NCBI RefSeq assembly: GCF_029958905.1
Contig: NZ_CP124614.1
Coordinates: 1,798,001 to 1,862,000, forward strand
Length of the DNA: 64,000 bases
Reading direction: 5' to 3'
Source of the DNA: Vibrio sp. YMD68
GTDB taxonomy: Bacteria > Pseudomonadota > Gammaproteobacteria > Enterobacterales > Vibrionaceae
Both the position numbers and the translations under genes were made by a program. Shown in pieces: positions 18,880 through 27,927 of the stretch (position 1 is the first letter of the stretch; each line of letters begins with the position of its first letter). Below the pieces are notes generated by a model. The model saw nothing but the letters and a program-made list of their open reading frames with translations, searched no databases and was not told where the DNA came from.

Positions 18880-20187
18880 GTGAACTGGAATAGAATTAGT
18901 GCTGTTAGTGTTCTAATCGCCGCAAGTTTTCCGGGCTATAGCCAAACATTAGAGCAGGCGGTTGCTAACACGTTAAAAACCAACCCAGAGATAGCGGCTT
19001 CATACAATGAATTCATCAGTAAACGCTATCTAGCCGATGCATCAGGCGGAGCCTATCTTCCTAGTCTCGATCTTGATGCAGGGATTGGGTACGAAGCGAT
19101 CGATCCTGCGCAGAATAACCCTGATACCGAATTAACCCGAAAAGAAGCAACGTTAACATTGACCCAGCTGTTATGGGATGGCTCTGCGACCTTGAATGAT
19201 ATGGACAGGACAGCAGCCGATGCTGAATCTATCCGTTTTCAACTTCTTGCTGACGCACAAGACATCGCGCTTGAGGTGACAAAGATTTACCTTGATGCGA
19301 CAAAAGCGTTTGATGTACTAAGCCTGTCTGAAAGTAACCTTGCAACACATAAAAAAATCTATATCGATATTAAGAAGCGCGTAGAGTCAGGGATTGGTTC
19401 AACCGCGGACATGTCACAAGTAGAAGCTCGTATAGCAAAAGCGCACGGTAACTTACTTGCGGCGCAAAATAATCTTTTTGATGTGCATACTCAGTTTAAG
19501 CGCATCGTTGGTGAAGCTCCCGCAGGTTTGATTTTCCCAATGGCCGATCAAATTGCCATTCCATTTACTATTGACGAGGCGCTCAATTCGGCTTTTGAAA
19601 AACACCCTGTTATTAAGGTGGCTCAAGCTGATGTCGATGCGGCGAAGTTCCAATATAAACAGTCTAAGGGTGTGAATTACCCAACCCTATCCATTGAAGC
19701 GACTCAAACTTGGTACGATGACGCTGGCGGTACTGAAGGAAGCAGTGATGAATTTGCAGCCATGCTTCGTTTACGTTACAACCTATTTAATGGTGGCTCT
19801 GATTCTGACCGTATCGATAGCTATGCTTATCAGTTGAACAAAGCTAAAGACTTCCGTGATCGCACCTACCGCACTGTTGAAGAAGGTTTAAGACTCTCTT
19901 GGAGCGCTTTAGATCTTACGGTACAACAGAAAGACTTCTTATCTGACCATGTTGACTCGGCTTCTGAAACTGTTATTTCGTACGAGAAGCAGTACCAACT
20001 AGGAAAGCGTACGTTACTTGACCTATTGAACACTGAAAATGAGCTTTTCGAAGCGAGGAAAGGATACCTTGACGCCAAATATGATGAGCAATATGCCAAG
20101 TACCGAGTGATGAACGCAACCGGTAATTTGTTATCAGCGCTACGAGTGTCAACGCCAGGCGAATGGCACCAAGAGGTGGATTACTAA
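18880..20187 (+). CDS. TolC-family outer-membrane channel (LapE/AggA-like)
   Basis: The 435-aa product starts with a signal peptide (about 1-21, ending GYSQ before TLEQAV). Two TolC-type repeats follow, with the family pattern of long helices and short beta-barrel strands: N-half ALEQAV...LTLTQLLWDG, C-half LRLRYNLFNGG. It should form the trimeric outer-membrane exit duct of a type I secretion system. Being divergent from the giant RTX adhesin makes that the likely cargo, matching the LapE/AggA role in LapA export. The ABC transporter and membrane-fusion protein are not in this window. The start is GTG with AAGGAG 9 nt upstream. It is followed 1 nt later by the OmpA-family gene. Confidence 0.9.
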   Translation: MNWNRISAVSVLIAASFPGYSQTLEQAVANTLKTNPEIAASYNEFISKRYLADASGGAYLPSLDLDAGIGYEAIDPAQNNPDTELTRKEATLTLTQLLWDGSATLNDMDRTAADAESIRFQLLADAQDIALEVTKIYLDATKAFDVLSLSESNLATHKKIYIDIKKRVESGIGSTADMSQVEARIAKAHGNLLAAQNNLFDVHTQFKRIVGEAPAGLIFPMADQIAIPFTIDEALNSAFEKHPVIKVAQADVDAAKFQYKQSKGVNYPTLSIEATQTWYDDAGGTEGSSDEFAAMLRLRYNLFNGGSDSDRIDSYAYQLNKAKDFRDRTYRTVEEGLRLSWSALDLTVQQKDFLSDHVDSASETVISYEKQYQLGKRTLLDLLNTENELFEARKGYLDAKYDEQYAKYRVMNATGNLLSALRVSTPGEWHQEVDY

Positions 20188-20188
20188 T

Positions 20189-20800
20189 ATGAACAAGCAT
20201 CTTATCCCTTTACTTGTGACAGCATCATTTTTTTCTTCGCATACACTCGCAGAGGAAGAATACAGCTACATAGCCACACCAGTCGCCACGCAATTAGACG
20301 ATTTACTCGATGACGACCGTGATGGTGTTATTAACGCAAGAGATCTGTGCGTAGAAACACCGCTTGCGTCAGAGATTGATAATGATGGTTGTGAAACCTA
20401 CATCGACTCCAAGCAAGAGATGAAACTGAATATCCTTTTTGCTAACGATTCTTATGAATTGAATTCGGTCTTTCTGAATCAAATACGAGTGATGACCGAG
20501 TTTATGACCAACTACCCATCAACCTCGATCGAACTTCAAGGGTACGCCAGTAAAGTCGGCAACCCAGAGTACAATTTGAAGCTATCTGAAAAACGTGCTG
20601 AGACGATTAGAAAAGAACTTATTTCAAATGGGCTAAGCCATACTCGTATCGATATTGTCGGTCACGGGGCAAGCTCTTTAGCGGCTTATGGTGACGATGA
20701 ACAAAGTCATGCACTCAACCGGAAAGTAGAAGCCACCGTTGTTGGTTTCAAAGGCTCGGTGAAGGAAGCGTGGACTATCTTTGACAAGATCGAAAAGTAA
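20189..20800 (+). CDS. OmpA-family peptidoglycan-binding protein with thrombospondin type-3-like motif
   Basis: A 203-aa exported protein with a signal peptide (about 1-21, cleaved near TLA-EEE). A Ca2+-binding type-3-like motif DDDRDGVINARDLC lies at about 44-57, followed by an OmpA C-terminal domain (about 78-190). LQGYASKVGNPEYNLKLS and R-A-x-x-I-R-K are the peptidoglycan-contacting features. It starts 1 nt after the TolC-like stop, so the two are co-transcribed and probably translationally coupled. A cell-wall-anchored accessory stabilising the outer-membrane pore of the adhesin exporter is a reasonable inference, but not shown by the sequence. Confidence 0.88.
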   Translation: MNKHLIPLLVTASFFSSHTLAEEEYSYIATPVATQLDDLLDDDRDGVINARDLCVETPLASEIDNDGCETYIDSKQEMKLNILFANDSYELNSVFLNQIRVMTEFMTNYPSTSIELQGYASKVGNPEYNLKLSEKRAETIRKELISNGLSHTRIDIVGHGASSLAAYGDDEQSHALNRKVEATVVGFKGSVKEAWTIFDKIEK

Positions 20801-20833
20801 TTACAATCGAAGATATATTACGGGTTCAATACT

Positions 20834-20862
20834 TGAAGGGTGCTAATGCGCCCTTTTTTATT
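20834..20862 (+). terminator. Terminator of the tolC-ompA operon
   Basis: The stem AAGGGTGC/GCGCCCTT around TAAT is followed by TTTTTTATTTT, about 35 nt past the ompA-family stop codon. Confidence 0.85.
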
Positions 20863-20937
20863 TTGTTCCTATTTTCTAATGAGTTTCATTGATGAAAATG
20901 GTAATCTACCGCGGTCTAATCTATTGAGAGCACTAAC

Positions 20938-21303
20938 ATGACTAAATTGACCGCCGATATCCAAGCTAACCTAGAGCTATTTGTAACAGAAACCTGTCAG
21001 AACAAATTGGTTTGGGGCTTACGAAACGAAGAAGGTTGGTTAGCGTGTGATTCAAGTGAGTTCGAGCAAAGTGAAGTAATGCCTTTTTGGTCTTCAAAAG
21101 AAGATGCACAACGCCATAATGTTGAAGAATGGTCTGACTTCGAAATACTAGAAATCCCACTCGATATTTTTGTAGAAGATTGGCTACTGACTCTTGCTGA
21201 AGATGGCGTTTTGATTGGCACTAACTGGAACGAATCTTTAGAAGGTAAAGAAATTGAGCCTTCCGATTTAGCGAAACTCTATTTAGAGAAAGTCGTCAAC
21301 TAA
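20938..21303 (+). CDS. DUF2750 domain-containing protein
   Basis: A 121-aa acidic soluble protein of the DUF2750 family. The typical features are a central WGL..EEGWL block (about 26-35), SKEDAQRHN (about 53-61) and a C-terminal WNESLEGKEIEP segment (about 97-108). The function of the family is unknown. It has no signal peptide or membrane segment, so it is presumably cytosolic. GAGAG precedes the ATG. It has its own downstream terminator shared with queC and no operon partner. Confidence 0.85.
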   Translation: MTKLTADIQANLELFVTETCQNKLVWGLRNEEGWLACDSSEFEQSEVMPFWSSKEDAQRHNVEEWSDFEILEIPLDIFVEDWLLTLAEDGVLIGTNWNESLEGKEIEPSDLAKLYLEKVVN

Positions 21304-21314
21304 ATGCATTTTCA

Positions 21315-21340
21315 AAAAACGTCGCAATTGCGACGTTTTT
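21315..21340. terminator. Bidirectional terminator between the DUF2750 gene and queC
   Basis: A perfect 26-bp palindrome: AAAAACGTCGCAA followed by TTGCGACGTTTTT. It serves both convergent genes. Confidence 0.9.
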
Positions 21341-21368
21341 ATTTTTGAATTAACAACAGTAAGAAAGG

Positions 21369-22058
21369 TTACTCCGAAGCCTTACTTAGATATTGCTTCA
21401 TTACTTGTTCTTTGTTTTGTAGATACTCATCAAGTCCTGATTGTCTCAAATCACAAGATGGGCAATCACCACATCCATCGCCTATTACGCCGTTATAACA
21501 CGTAAGCGTCTTATTTCGCACCAATTCTAACGCGTCATATCGGTCAGCCATTGCCCAGGTTTCGGCCTTGTTGAGCCACATTAGCGGGGTTGATATTTCA
21601 AACGTTCTATCCATTCCGAGTACGAGCGCAGTATTCATTGATTTAACGAACTCATCACGACAATCCGGGTAACCAGAAAAGTCGGTTTCACAAACGCCTG
21701 TAATCACCGTGTCTGCACCAATTTGATACGCATAAATGCCAGCGAGCGTGAGAAACAAAATATTTCTTCCAGGCACAAATGAGTTAGGTAAGCCATTATC
21801 TTGTAACTCATGAGAAACAGGAATATCGTCACGGGTTAATGAACTGATTGCGAGTTCATTCAGGAGAGTCACATCCATGACTTTATGTGCCGTTGCGCCC
21901 AGCTCTTTAGCAAGATCTTGAGCAATGGCGATCTCTAAGCGATGCCTTTGCCCATAATCAAAGGTAATGGCATGGACTTCATCAAACTCTTGTAACGCTT
22001 TGACCAGACATGTGGTGGAGTCTTGGCCTCCGCTGAATACTACTACCGCTTTTTTCAT
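21369..22058 (-). CDS. queC: 7-cyano-7-deazaguanine (preQ0) synthase
   Basis: The ATG at 22058 has GGAAGAG 4 nt upstream and gives a 229-aa protein starting [14 protein letters not shown] four codons earlier lies on the ribosome-binding site and is rejected. QueC converts 7-carboxy-7-deazaguanine, ammonia and ATP to preQ0 in queuosine biosynthesis. The PP-loop SGGQDS (9-14) binds ATP. Four cysteines (C187, C196, C199, C202, in [16 protein letters not shown]) bind zinc. It lies 18 bp downstream of queE in the same direction, forming a two-gene operon for successive steps. Confidence 0.97.
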   Translation of the reverse strand: MKKAVVVFSGGQDSTTCLVKALQEFDEVHAITFDYGQRHRLEIAIAQDLAKELGATAHKVMDVTLLNELAISSLTRDDIPVSHELQDNGLPNSFVPGRNILFLTLAGIYAYQIGADTVITGVCETDFSGYPDCRDEFVKSMNTALVLGMDRTFEISTPLMWLNKAETWAMADRYDALELVRNKTLTCYNGVIGDGCGDCPSCDLRQSGLDEYLQNKEQVMKQYLSKASE

Positions 22059-22076
22059 TATCTCTTCCAAATAGCC

Positions 22077-22745
22077 CTAGGCAATACTTAAATATTTATG
22101 CGTTTGCACCGACAATCGCCAGTTCCGTTTTATGCACGTTTCTATACACAGTTCGGTTGCTCGTGTTTTCTGGCTAATTGGTTGCAAAGCAATCACCGTC
22201 TTTTGATCGATTGTCACTCTACCTAACAGTTCATCTAAGTGATCAATATCTTTTTGCGTGCCAACCGGATGCTTGATTTCATCAGCACGTTCCAGTGCAG
22301 AATCAATAATAGGAAGCTTACCTTTCATTGCGACTTTTGGTGACACTGTCACCCAGGTGCTTTCGGTTGCTTTTACTTCAAACGTTCCACTGGTCTCAAT
22401 CTGGCAGCGACACCCCATCTGCTCAAACGCCTCAGTTAAGGGACGTAAGTCATAGATACAGGGCTCACCACCCGTAATCACTACATGCTTTGCAGTATAG
22501 CCTTGATGCTGGTATTGCTCGACTATGCCTTCAGCAGAAATCGAACACCATAATGGGTTATCTTCAGTTTTGACTAAGATTTCATTGATTGTGCGTTCAT
22601 CGCTTTCAAGCGCATCCCATGTTTGTTTCGTATCGCACCAAGCGCATCCCACTGGGCACTCTTGAAGCCGAACAAAAACTGAAGGTACACCGGTGAAATA
22701 ACCTTCGCCCTGAATCGTTTCAAACATTTCGTTTATCTTATACAA
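22077..22745 (-). CDS. queE: 7-carboxy-7-deazaguanine synthase (radical SAM)
   Basis: A 222-aa radical SAM enzyme that rearranges 6-carboxy-tetrahydropterin to 7-carboxy-7-deazaguanine, the step before QueC. The cluster motif is C30-x3-C34-x2-C37 (CPVGCAWC). INEMFETIQGEG at the start is the substrate-binding family signature, and GGEPC (about 122-126) is the SAM-binding GGE motif. The best start is a TTG at 22745: the next ATG is at residue 7, inside the conserved N-terminus, so initiating there would remove family residues. The ribosome-binding site is weak, so low expression is likely. It is first in the queE-queC operon. Confidence 0.95.
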   Translation of the reverse strand: MYKINEMFETIQGEGYFTGVPSVFVRLQECPVGCAWCDTKQTWDALESDERTINEILVKTEDNPLWCSISAEGIVEQYQHQGYTAKHVVITGGEPCIYDLRPLTEAFEQMGCRCQIETSGTFEVKATESTWVTVSPKVAMKGKLPIIDSALERADEIKHPVGTQKDIDHLDELLGRVTIDQKTVIALQPISQKTRATELCIETCIKRNWRLSVQTHKYLSIA

Positions 22746-22919
22746 CTTACTTAACCCGAGGTGTCTCTAAATTAGGTCCGAGACCTTAAATGAGTCTTAG
22801 GTTAAGGTCAAATAAAATGCCAATCGATAAATGAACGAATATAGCGTGAGGCAACTAACACTGGCTGAAATCATCAAAATTAATTATCCTGCCCTTTTGC
22901 TGTAGATTTTAGGTAAGTT

Positions 22920-23729
22920 ATGTACAAACTCATCGCGCTCGATATGGATGGCACGCTACTCAATAGCAACAAACAAATTTCGGACAAGACTAAACTCGCC
23001 ATCTCGGCGGCGAGAAACAAAGGTGTAAAAGTTGTTTTGGCTTCCGGCCGACCACTTGACGGTATGGTCGATAAGTTGGAAGAGTTAGGCATCAATGGCG
23101 ATAACGAATTCGTTCTATACTATAACGGTTCTGTGGTCAAAGAGCTCGGAAACCAAGGCATCATTCGTAAGCAAATTATCGATGGCAAGGCAGCAAAAGA
23201 AGTGGCTGAACTGGCTAAGAAATATGGCCTAAATGTCCATGCATTTAGCGAGGAGCACGGTTTAATCACGCCGAAAAATAGTGAGTACACTCAGCTAGAG
23301 GCAACGATTAACGGACTCAGCCTGACAGAAATGGATTTTTCAACATTAGAAGACGATCACCCGATCATCAAAGCAATGATTGTTGGTGAACCGAGTAAAT
23401 TAACTCAAGCTATTTCACTGCTACCAAAAGCGTTGCACCAACGCTATACCATCGTTCAGAGTGCCCCGTTTTTCCTCGAATTCTTAAGCTTAGGCAGCAA
23501 CAAGGGCTTAGGGGTCGAATCGATTGCCAACTATCTAGGCCTAGATTCGAGTGAGGTTATTTGTGTGGGTGATGCTGAAAACGATAACCATATGCTAAGT
23601 TACGCAGGTATGGGGGTAGCGATGGGTAATGCAATGAGTGAAACAAAAGCATTGGCTACTTATATTGCCCCTAGCAACGATGAAGATGGCGTAGCAGATG
23701 TGATCGAAAAGTTCATCCTGTCGAGTTAA
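22920..23729 (+). CDS. yidA: HAD-superfamily (Cof-type) sugar-phosphate phosphatase, YidA-like
   Basis: A 269-aa cytosolic phosphatase of HAD subclass IIB. The catalytic DMDGT (8-12) provides nucleophile D8 and acid D10. SGRP (about 42-45) is motif II, and GDAENDNHML (about 220-229) is the Mg2+-binding motif IV. Length and sequence agree with E. coli YidA, which dephosphorylates several sugar phosphates. A Cof paralogue cannot be excluded without a tree. It is alone between divergent queE and its own terminator. Confidence 0.88.
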   Translation: MYKLIALDMDGTLLNSNKQISDKTKLAISAARNKGVKVVLASGRPLDGMVDKLEELGINGDNEFVLYYNGSVVKELGNQGIIRKQIIDGKAAKEVAELAKKYGLNVHAFSEEHGLITPKNSEYTQLEATINGLSLTEMDFSTLEDDHPIIKAMIVGEPSKLTQAISLLPKALHQRYTIVQSAPFFLEFLSLGSNKGLGVESIANYLGLDSSEVICVGDAENDNHMLSYAGMGVAMGNAMSETKALATYIAPSNDEDGVADVIEKFILSS

Positions 23730-23810
23730 TCGCTGATCATGTGATGGCTGCTGACTAAAAATACCCCACGTAGCTTATGCAAAATATGGCTTATTCAAAA
23801 TATAGCTTAT

Positions 23811-23844
23811 GAAAAACGCCTAACACAGTGTCAGGCGTTTTTTA
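23811..23844 (+). terminator. Terminator after yidA
   Basis: AAAACGCCT pairs with AGGCGTTTT, with an inner ACAC/GTGT helix, and ends in a T run. It lies between convergent yidA and the Nudix-PAP2 gene, which may also use it. Confidence 0.85.
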
Positions 23845-23901
23845 CTTTCGAAAACAAGGCCCTCAGTACAAGGCCATTACGAAAAGACTATCACTCACCA
23901 T

Positions 23902-25332
23902 CTATTGGCTGAATTTACGTACCAGTCCCGCATAGCATATGATCAAAATAGGGAAACGGATAGATTCCATCATCAGTGACAATAAGCTGCTGTAAGAAAC
24001 GAAAGAAGCAAGAAAAAGAAGTAACTGATTCGCCGATAGAAGAAATACGATTATAATTAGTAGCTGCTTGAATGAAATCGTTTGTTTATCGCGATCAAGC
24101 GAGAGCACTAAACCAAGCATTGTGATCGTAATGGCGATCCAGGAAGTAAAGACCGGTAATGGCCAAATGACGGTCAGCGCGACTGCCCCTACGCTGACAG
24201 CAATCCAAAGCCCTCGAGAGCAGATTACCGACATTAAATCGACATCTGGCTTGCCTTCCAATCGAATAATATGCCACGCAACAAGTATGCCCAATAATGC
24301 TCCAATCAGCATATCCCAAATAAACGCACTTCCGCTATAAAACTGACATAAGCCTACCAACAGAACCAACGATAGGAACCCAGTAACAAAGCGTTGCTTT
24401 AACTCATTATCAATCTGTTTATACACTAACCCTGCGATACAAAACCAAATAGCAATCGGTAAGCTAGGAAAGCCAAATCCATAACTGTGGGACATATCAA
24501 TCGCTGGGATATAAGCATGTGGTCTAGGAATAGCAAAGCCTTGCTGGGCAACTAAGCACAGCAAAGAAGTGGCCGTGATTGCAAAGAACACTTTGTAGTT
24601 GAATTCTTTTCCAAATCGCCAATACAAAATAGGCAAGATGATCAGTAGCATCCAAGGTTTGGTTAGCTGGTTTAATAGCCCATTAGCAACTTCTACAGCC
24701 GCTGCTATTGCGCTCGGCAATGAGGCGACGGATTGTTGCATACTCACAATCCAGTGCAGCTGAGATTGGTTCAGTTCAGGCGCTGCTTTTATGAGCTCGC
24801 TGACAAAGGTAACGGATTGATCCGTTGCATGTTGATGCATCTCTTTGATGTCATGCCATTGCTCTGGGTAGCGGTATCTTTCATTGGGTAACAACTCTGG
24901 TAGCAATAACATGGCACTTGATACTTCGATCCCGTAATGCGGTGCGAACCAAATTGGCATCGTATTGCCGTCGAGCTCGTTATTGTATTCATAAGCGATG
25001 ATTTCTGAATCTGAGATACAATCATAGATAACCGCTGTGTTGGTATAACCCAGTACGTCACCGACCGTTACGACCAGGCCTGTTTCTTCCCAGGTTTCTC
25101 TTTGGGCCGTTAAACTTGGGTGCTCTCCTGGATCAATGGTACCGCCAGGCAGCGAAATCTGTTGGGTTAATATCTCATTGACTAACACAACCTTATCGTT
25201 CGCTTTCACCATACAAAGCGCACCACGAATAGAGTCTGGCATTTCTTGAGTTATTGATTCTTGTGCTATTAATAGCGTTGCAAACAATAGTGAAAAACTG
25301 CTTAAGACAAGCAACAGTATCCGCTTAATCAC
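23902..25332 (-). CDS. Nudix hydrolase fused to a degenerate PAP2-like membrane domain
   Basis: The GTG start at 25332 has GGAAGG 8 nt upstream (476 aa). An in-frame ATG at 25368, directly after the upstream stop codon, would add 12 residues and lacks a ribosome-binding site. Residue numbers here count from that ATG. A hydrophobic N-terminal segment (15-33) is followed by a Nudix domain with an intact box G76...E82...RETWEETGL (90-98), which binds Mg2+ for pyrophosphate cleavage. The C-terminal half has several membrane spans in the PAP2 phosphatase layout, but its catalytic motifs are altered: PSGH reads PSLP (301-304), and the His and Arg expected in motif 3 are missing (YSGSAFIWD, 344-352). 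Only RP (282-283) remains of motif 1. Substrate unknown; a nucleotide- or lipid-diphosphate would fit. It probably shares an mRNA with the GNAT gene. Confidence 0.85.
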   Translation of the reverse strand: MIKRILLLVLSSFSLLFATLLIAQESITQEMPDSIRGALCMVKANDKVVLVNEILTQQISLPGGTIDPGEHPSLTAQRETWEETGLVVTVGDVLGYTNTAVIYDCISDSEIIAYEYNNELDGNTMPIWFAPHYGIEVSSAMLLLPELLPNERYRYPEQWHDIKEMHQHATDQSVTFVSELIKAAPELNQSQLHWIVSMQQSVASLPSAIAAAVEVANGLLNQLTKPWMLLIILPILYWRFGKEFNYKVFFAITATSLLCLVAQQGFAIPRPHAYIPAIDMSHSYGFGFPSLPIAIWFCIAGLVYKQIDNELKQRFVTGFLSLVLLVGLCQFYSGSAFIWDMLIGALLGILVAWHIIRLEGKPDVDLMSVICSRGLWIAVSVGAVALTVIWPLPVFTSWIAITITMLGLVLSLDRDKQTISFKQLLIIIVFLLSANQLLLFLASFVSYSSLLSLMMESIRFPILIICYAGLVRKFSQ

Positions 25333-25368
25333 GTTAAAAACCTTCCATATAAAATAATGTGAGACCAT

Positions 25369-25842
25369 TCATATTGCTTTGCGTAACCAATGAATATGGT
25401 GCTCGAATCCAAGTTGGTTATAAAACTCTAATGCCGCCGCGTTAAAATCCCAAACTTCAACAAATATCTGAACCACCCCATATTCTTTGAAGCGTTGATT
25501 CAGCGTTTCACACAGTTGGTGAGCAATCTTTCTCTGCCTATATTGGGGCCGAACATAAAGCTCATCCACACTGCCCATCTGAATCGGTTTACTGACACTC
25601 GACACTAATTCACAAAAATGCCCAGTAACAAAACCGACGACATCTTGGTTATCTCTAGCCACAAATACCAAACACTCAGGGTCATCTAAGTAGCGAGCTA
25701 TGCTCTTTTCCTGTTCGATTTCGCAGGCCGTTTTAAAAAACTCAGGACAAGATTGATGGTGTTCATGGTGTAGATCAAACATCAACCGATTCAATTGCTC
25801 TAGGTCTGATGGTTTGGCTGCAGAGAACAAAATTGGAGTCAT
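25369..25842 (-). CDS. GNAT-family N-acetyltransferase
   Basis: The ATG at 25842 gives 157 aa; a TTG six codons earlier is possible but has no advantage. The fold is the GNAT acetyl-CoA-binding type. VDELYVRPQYRQRKIAHQL carries the Q/R-x-x-x-G/A pyrophosphate-binding motif A, with Arg-Lys-Ile-Ala where most members have R-G-x-G. NAAALEFYNQLGF is the motif B helix and strand. The target molecule is unknown. Its TGA stop abuts the ATG of the longer Nudix-PAP2 frame, so the two are probably co-transcribed. Confidence 0.85.
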   Translation of the reverse strand: MTPILFSAAKPSDLEQLNRLMFDLHHEHHQSCPEFFKTACEIEQEKSIARYLDDPECLVFVARDNQDVVGFVTGHFCELVSSVSKPIQMGSVDELYVRPQYRQRKIAHQLCETLNQRFKEYGVVQIFVEVWDFNAAALEFYNQLGFEHHIHWLRKAI

Positions 25843-25898
25843 ATTATTTTCGCGACACAAATAAAGTATGAATAATTGAGATTGTATAGAAACTTACA

Positions 25899-25926
25899 CG
25901 AAAAAGCCCCTAATTATCGGGGCTTA
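25899..25926 (-). terminator. Terminator of the prp operon (after prpE)
   Basis: AAGCCCC/GGGGCTT stem around an 8-nt loop. On the minus strand it is followed by TTTTTCG, about 65 nt past the prpE stop. Confidence 0.85.
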
Positions 25927-25989
25927 ATTGGGATTACTGTGTTTATTACTTACCTGCTCTCAAAACAAAGTTCAGGACACCGGTATGAT

Positions 25990-27900
25990 CTAGCTTTCAC
26001 TCAGCACCCGTTCGATTTCAGTGAGGCTACTCGGATCATCAATCGTTGATGGAACCGTATATTGCTCTCCGTCTGCAATCTGCCTAATTACTCGACGTAA
26101 AATTTTACCTGAACGCGTTTTGGGTAATCGCTCAACCACTAACGCGTGTTTGAAACATGCAACTGCGCCAATTTCGTTACGAACCTTACCAACGAGCTCT
26201 CCTTCCAATGCGAGATCATCGATTTTCACACCGTCTTTCAATACCACTAAACCAAGAGGTAACTGACCTTTAAGATCGTCATGAATACCAACAACGGCAC
26301 ACTCAGCAATCGCTGGATGGCCTCCAACAATCTCTTCCATTTCTCCGGTTGATAGGCGGTGCCCAGCGACATTGATGACATCATCTATCCGACCCATGAT
26401 GTATAAATAGCCCTCTTCATCCAAATACCCACCGTCACCAGACACATAGTAGCCAGGGAACTGACTCAAATAGCCACTTTCAAAACGATCATGATTGCGC
26501 CACACCGTCGGCAAACAGCCTGGTGGCAATGGGCGCTTCAACGCAACAAAGCCTTGCTGGTTTTCTGGTAGTGACTCACCAACTTCATTGAGTATTTCTA
26601 CCTGATAACCTGGCACTGCTTTTGTTGCTGAGCCAGCCTTAATTGGCATTCGTTCAATGCCTGTCGGGTTACTCGCAATCGCCCACCCTGTTTCTGTTTG
26701 CCACCAGTGATCGATCACCGGTTTTTTCGTTTTAGATTGCACCCACTCTAGTGTTGGCGGATCTAAACGTTCACCCGCCATGAACACCGTTTTCAAATTA
26801 GAGAGATCAAACTGTGTCAGCAATGCGCCTTCCGAATCTTCCTTTTTTATTGCACGAAACGCGGTAGGTGCTGAAAACAGAACGTCCACTTTATATTGCT
26901 CACACACTCGCCAAAACGCACCTGGATCTGGGGTTCTTACCGGCTTCCCTTCAAATAGAATGCTGGTACACCCATGAATGAGCGGCGCATAGACAATGTA
27001 AGAGTGGCCGACCACCCACCCGACATCAGAGGCCGCCCAAAAAACACCATCTTGGGGCATGTCATAAATCGTACTCATGGAATACTTCATAGCGACCGCG
27101 TGTCCGCCGTTATCGCGAACAACGCCTTTAGGTTTGCCCGTGGTTCCTGAGGTATAAAGAATGTAAAGAGGATCGGTCGCCAAAACAGGCACACACGCAT
27201 GGGGAAGAGCTTGCGCTACGCTGCTGTCCCAATCGATGTCTCGCTCTAAGTTCAACTCAGCGATGCATTGCTCTCGTTGAACGACCACCACTGTTTCAGG
27301 TTTCCAGCGACTGTCCATAATCGCCCGATCTACCAGAGGCTTATAAGGCAGCACTTTGTTGATCTCGATTCCGCACGAAGCCGTAATCACCACCTTAGGT
27401 TCCGCATCTTCTATTCGAACCGCTAACTCGCTCGGTGCAAACCCACCAAACACAACAGAGTGAATTGCCCCAAGTCTTGCGCAAGCTAGCATTGCCATTG
27501 CCGCTTCTGGAATCATAGGCATATAAATAACCACACGATCGCCCTTCGACACCCCTTGCTCTGCTAACATGCCCGCCACTTTTGCAACTTGGTTACGCAT
27601 TTCTAAATACGTGTATTCTCGCTGTGTTCCTGTCACTGGAGAATCATAAATTAGGGCGGTTTTCTCGCCTCTTCCATTCTCACAGTGATAATCAAGCGCG
27701 AGCCAGCTGGTGTTCAATATTCCATCAGGAAACCATCGTTCGATACCATTTTCATCGGATTCAAGCACCGTTTTAGGCGACTCAAACCAGTCGATATTTT
27801 CCGCCTGTGTTCCCCAAAACGATTTAGGGTCCGTTTGTGACCACTGATACTCTTCTTGATAGGCCGATTTTATATTTTGAGTTTTATTATTCTTAGACAT
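25990..27900 (-). CDS. prpE: Propionate-CoA ligase (propionyl-CoA synthetase)
   Basis: A 636-aa acyl-AMP-forming ligase that activates propionate with ATP and CoA to propionyl-CoA, the entry step of the 2-methylcitrate cycle. The adenylation loop YTSGTTGKPKGVV is near 248-260. RTRSGKILRR near 597-606 contains the catalytic lysine that is regulated by acetylation/propionylation in this family. DVGWVVGHSY and WWQTETGW are further acetyl/propionyl-CoA synthetase motifs. GGAGG precedes the ATG. It is the last gene of the prpBC-acnD-prpF-prpE operon, which favours PrpE over acetyl-CoA synthetase. Confidence 0.95.
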   Translation of the reverse strand: MSKNNKTQNIKSAYQEEYQWSQTDPKSFWGTQAENIDWFESPKTVLESDENGIERWFPDGILNTSWLALDYHCENGRGEKTALIYDSPVTGTQREYTYLEMRNQVAKVAGMLAEQGVSKGDRVVIYMPMIPEAAMAMLACARLGAIHSVVFGGFAPSELAVRIEDAEPKVVITASCGIEINKVLPYKPLVDRAIMDSRWKPETVVVVQREQCIAELNLERDIDWDSSVAQALPHACVPVLATDPLYILYTSGTTGKPKGVVRDNGGHAVAMKYSMSTIYDMPQDGVFWAASDVGWVVGHSYIVYAPLIHGCTSILFEGKPVRTPDPGAFWRVCEQYKVDVLFSAPTAFRAIKKEDSEGALLTQFDLSNLKTVFMAGERLDPPTLEWVQSKTKKPVIDHWWQTETGWAIASNPTGIERMPIKAGSATKAVPGYQVEILNEVGESLPENQQGFVALKRPLPPGCLPTVWRNHDRFESGYLSQFPGYYVSGDGGYLDEEGYLYIMGRIDDVINVAGHRLSTGEMEEIVGGHPAIAECAVVGIHDDLKGQLPLGLVVLKDGVKIDDLALEGELVGKVRNEIGAVACFKHALVVERLPKTRSGKILRRVIRQIADGEQYTVPSTIDDPSSLTEIERVLSES

Positions 27901-27927
27901 GCCCTGCTTCCTCCGTGAAAAACAGTG

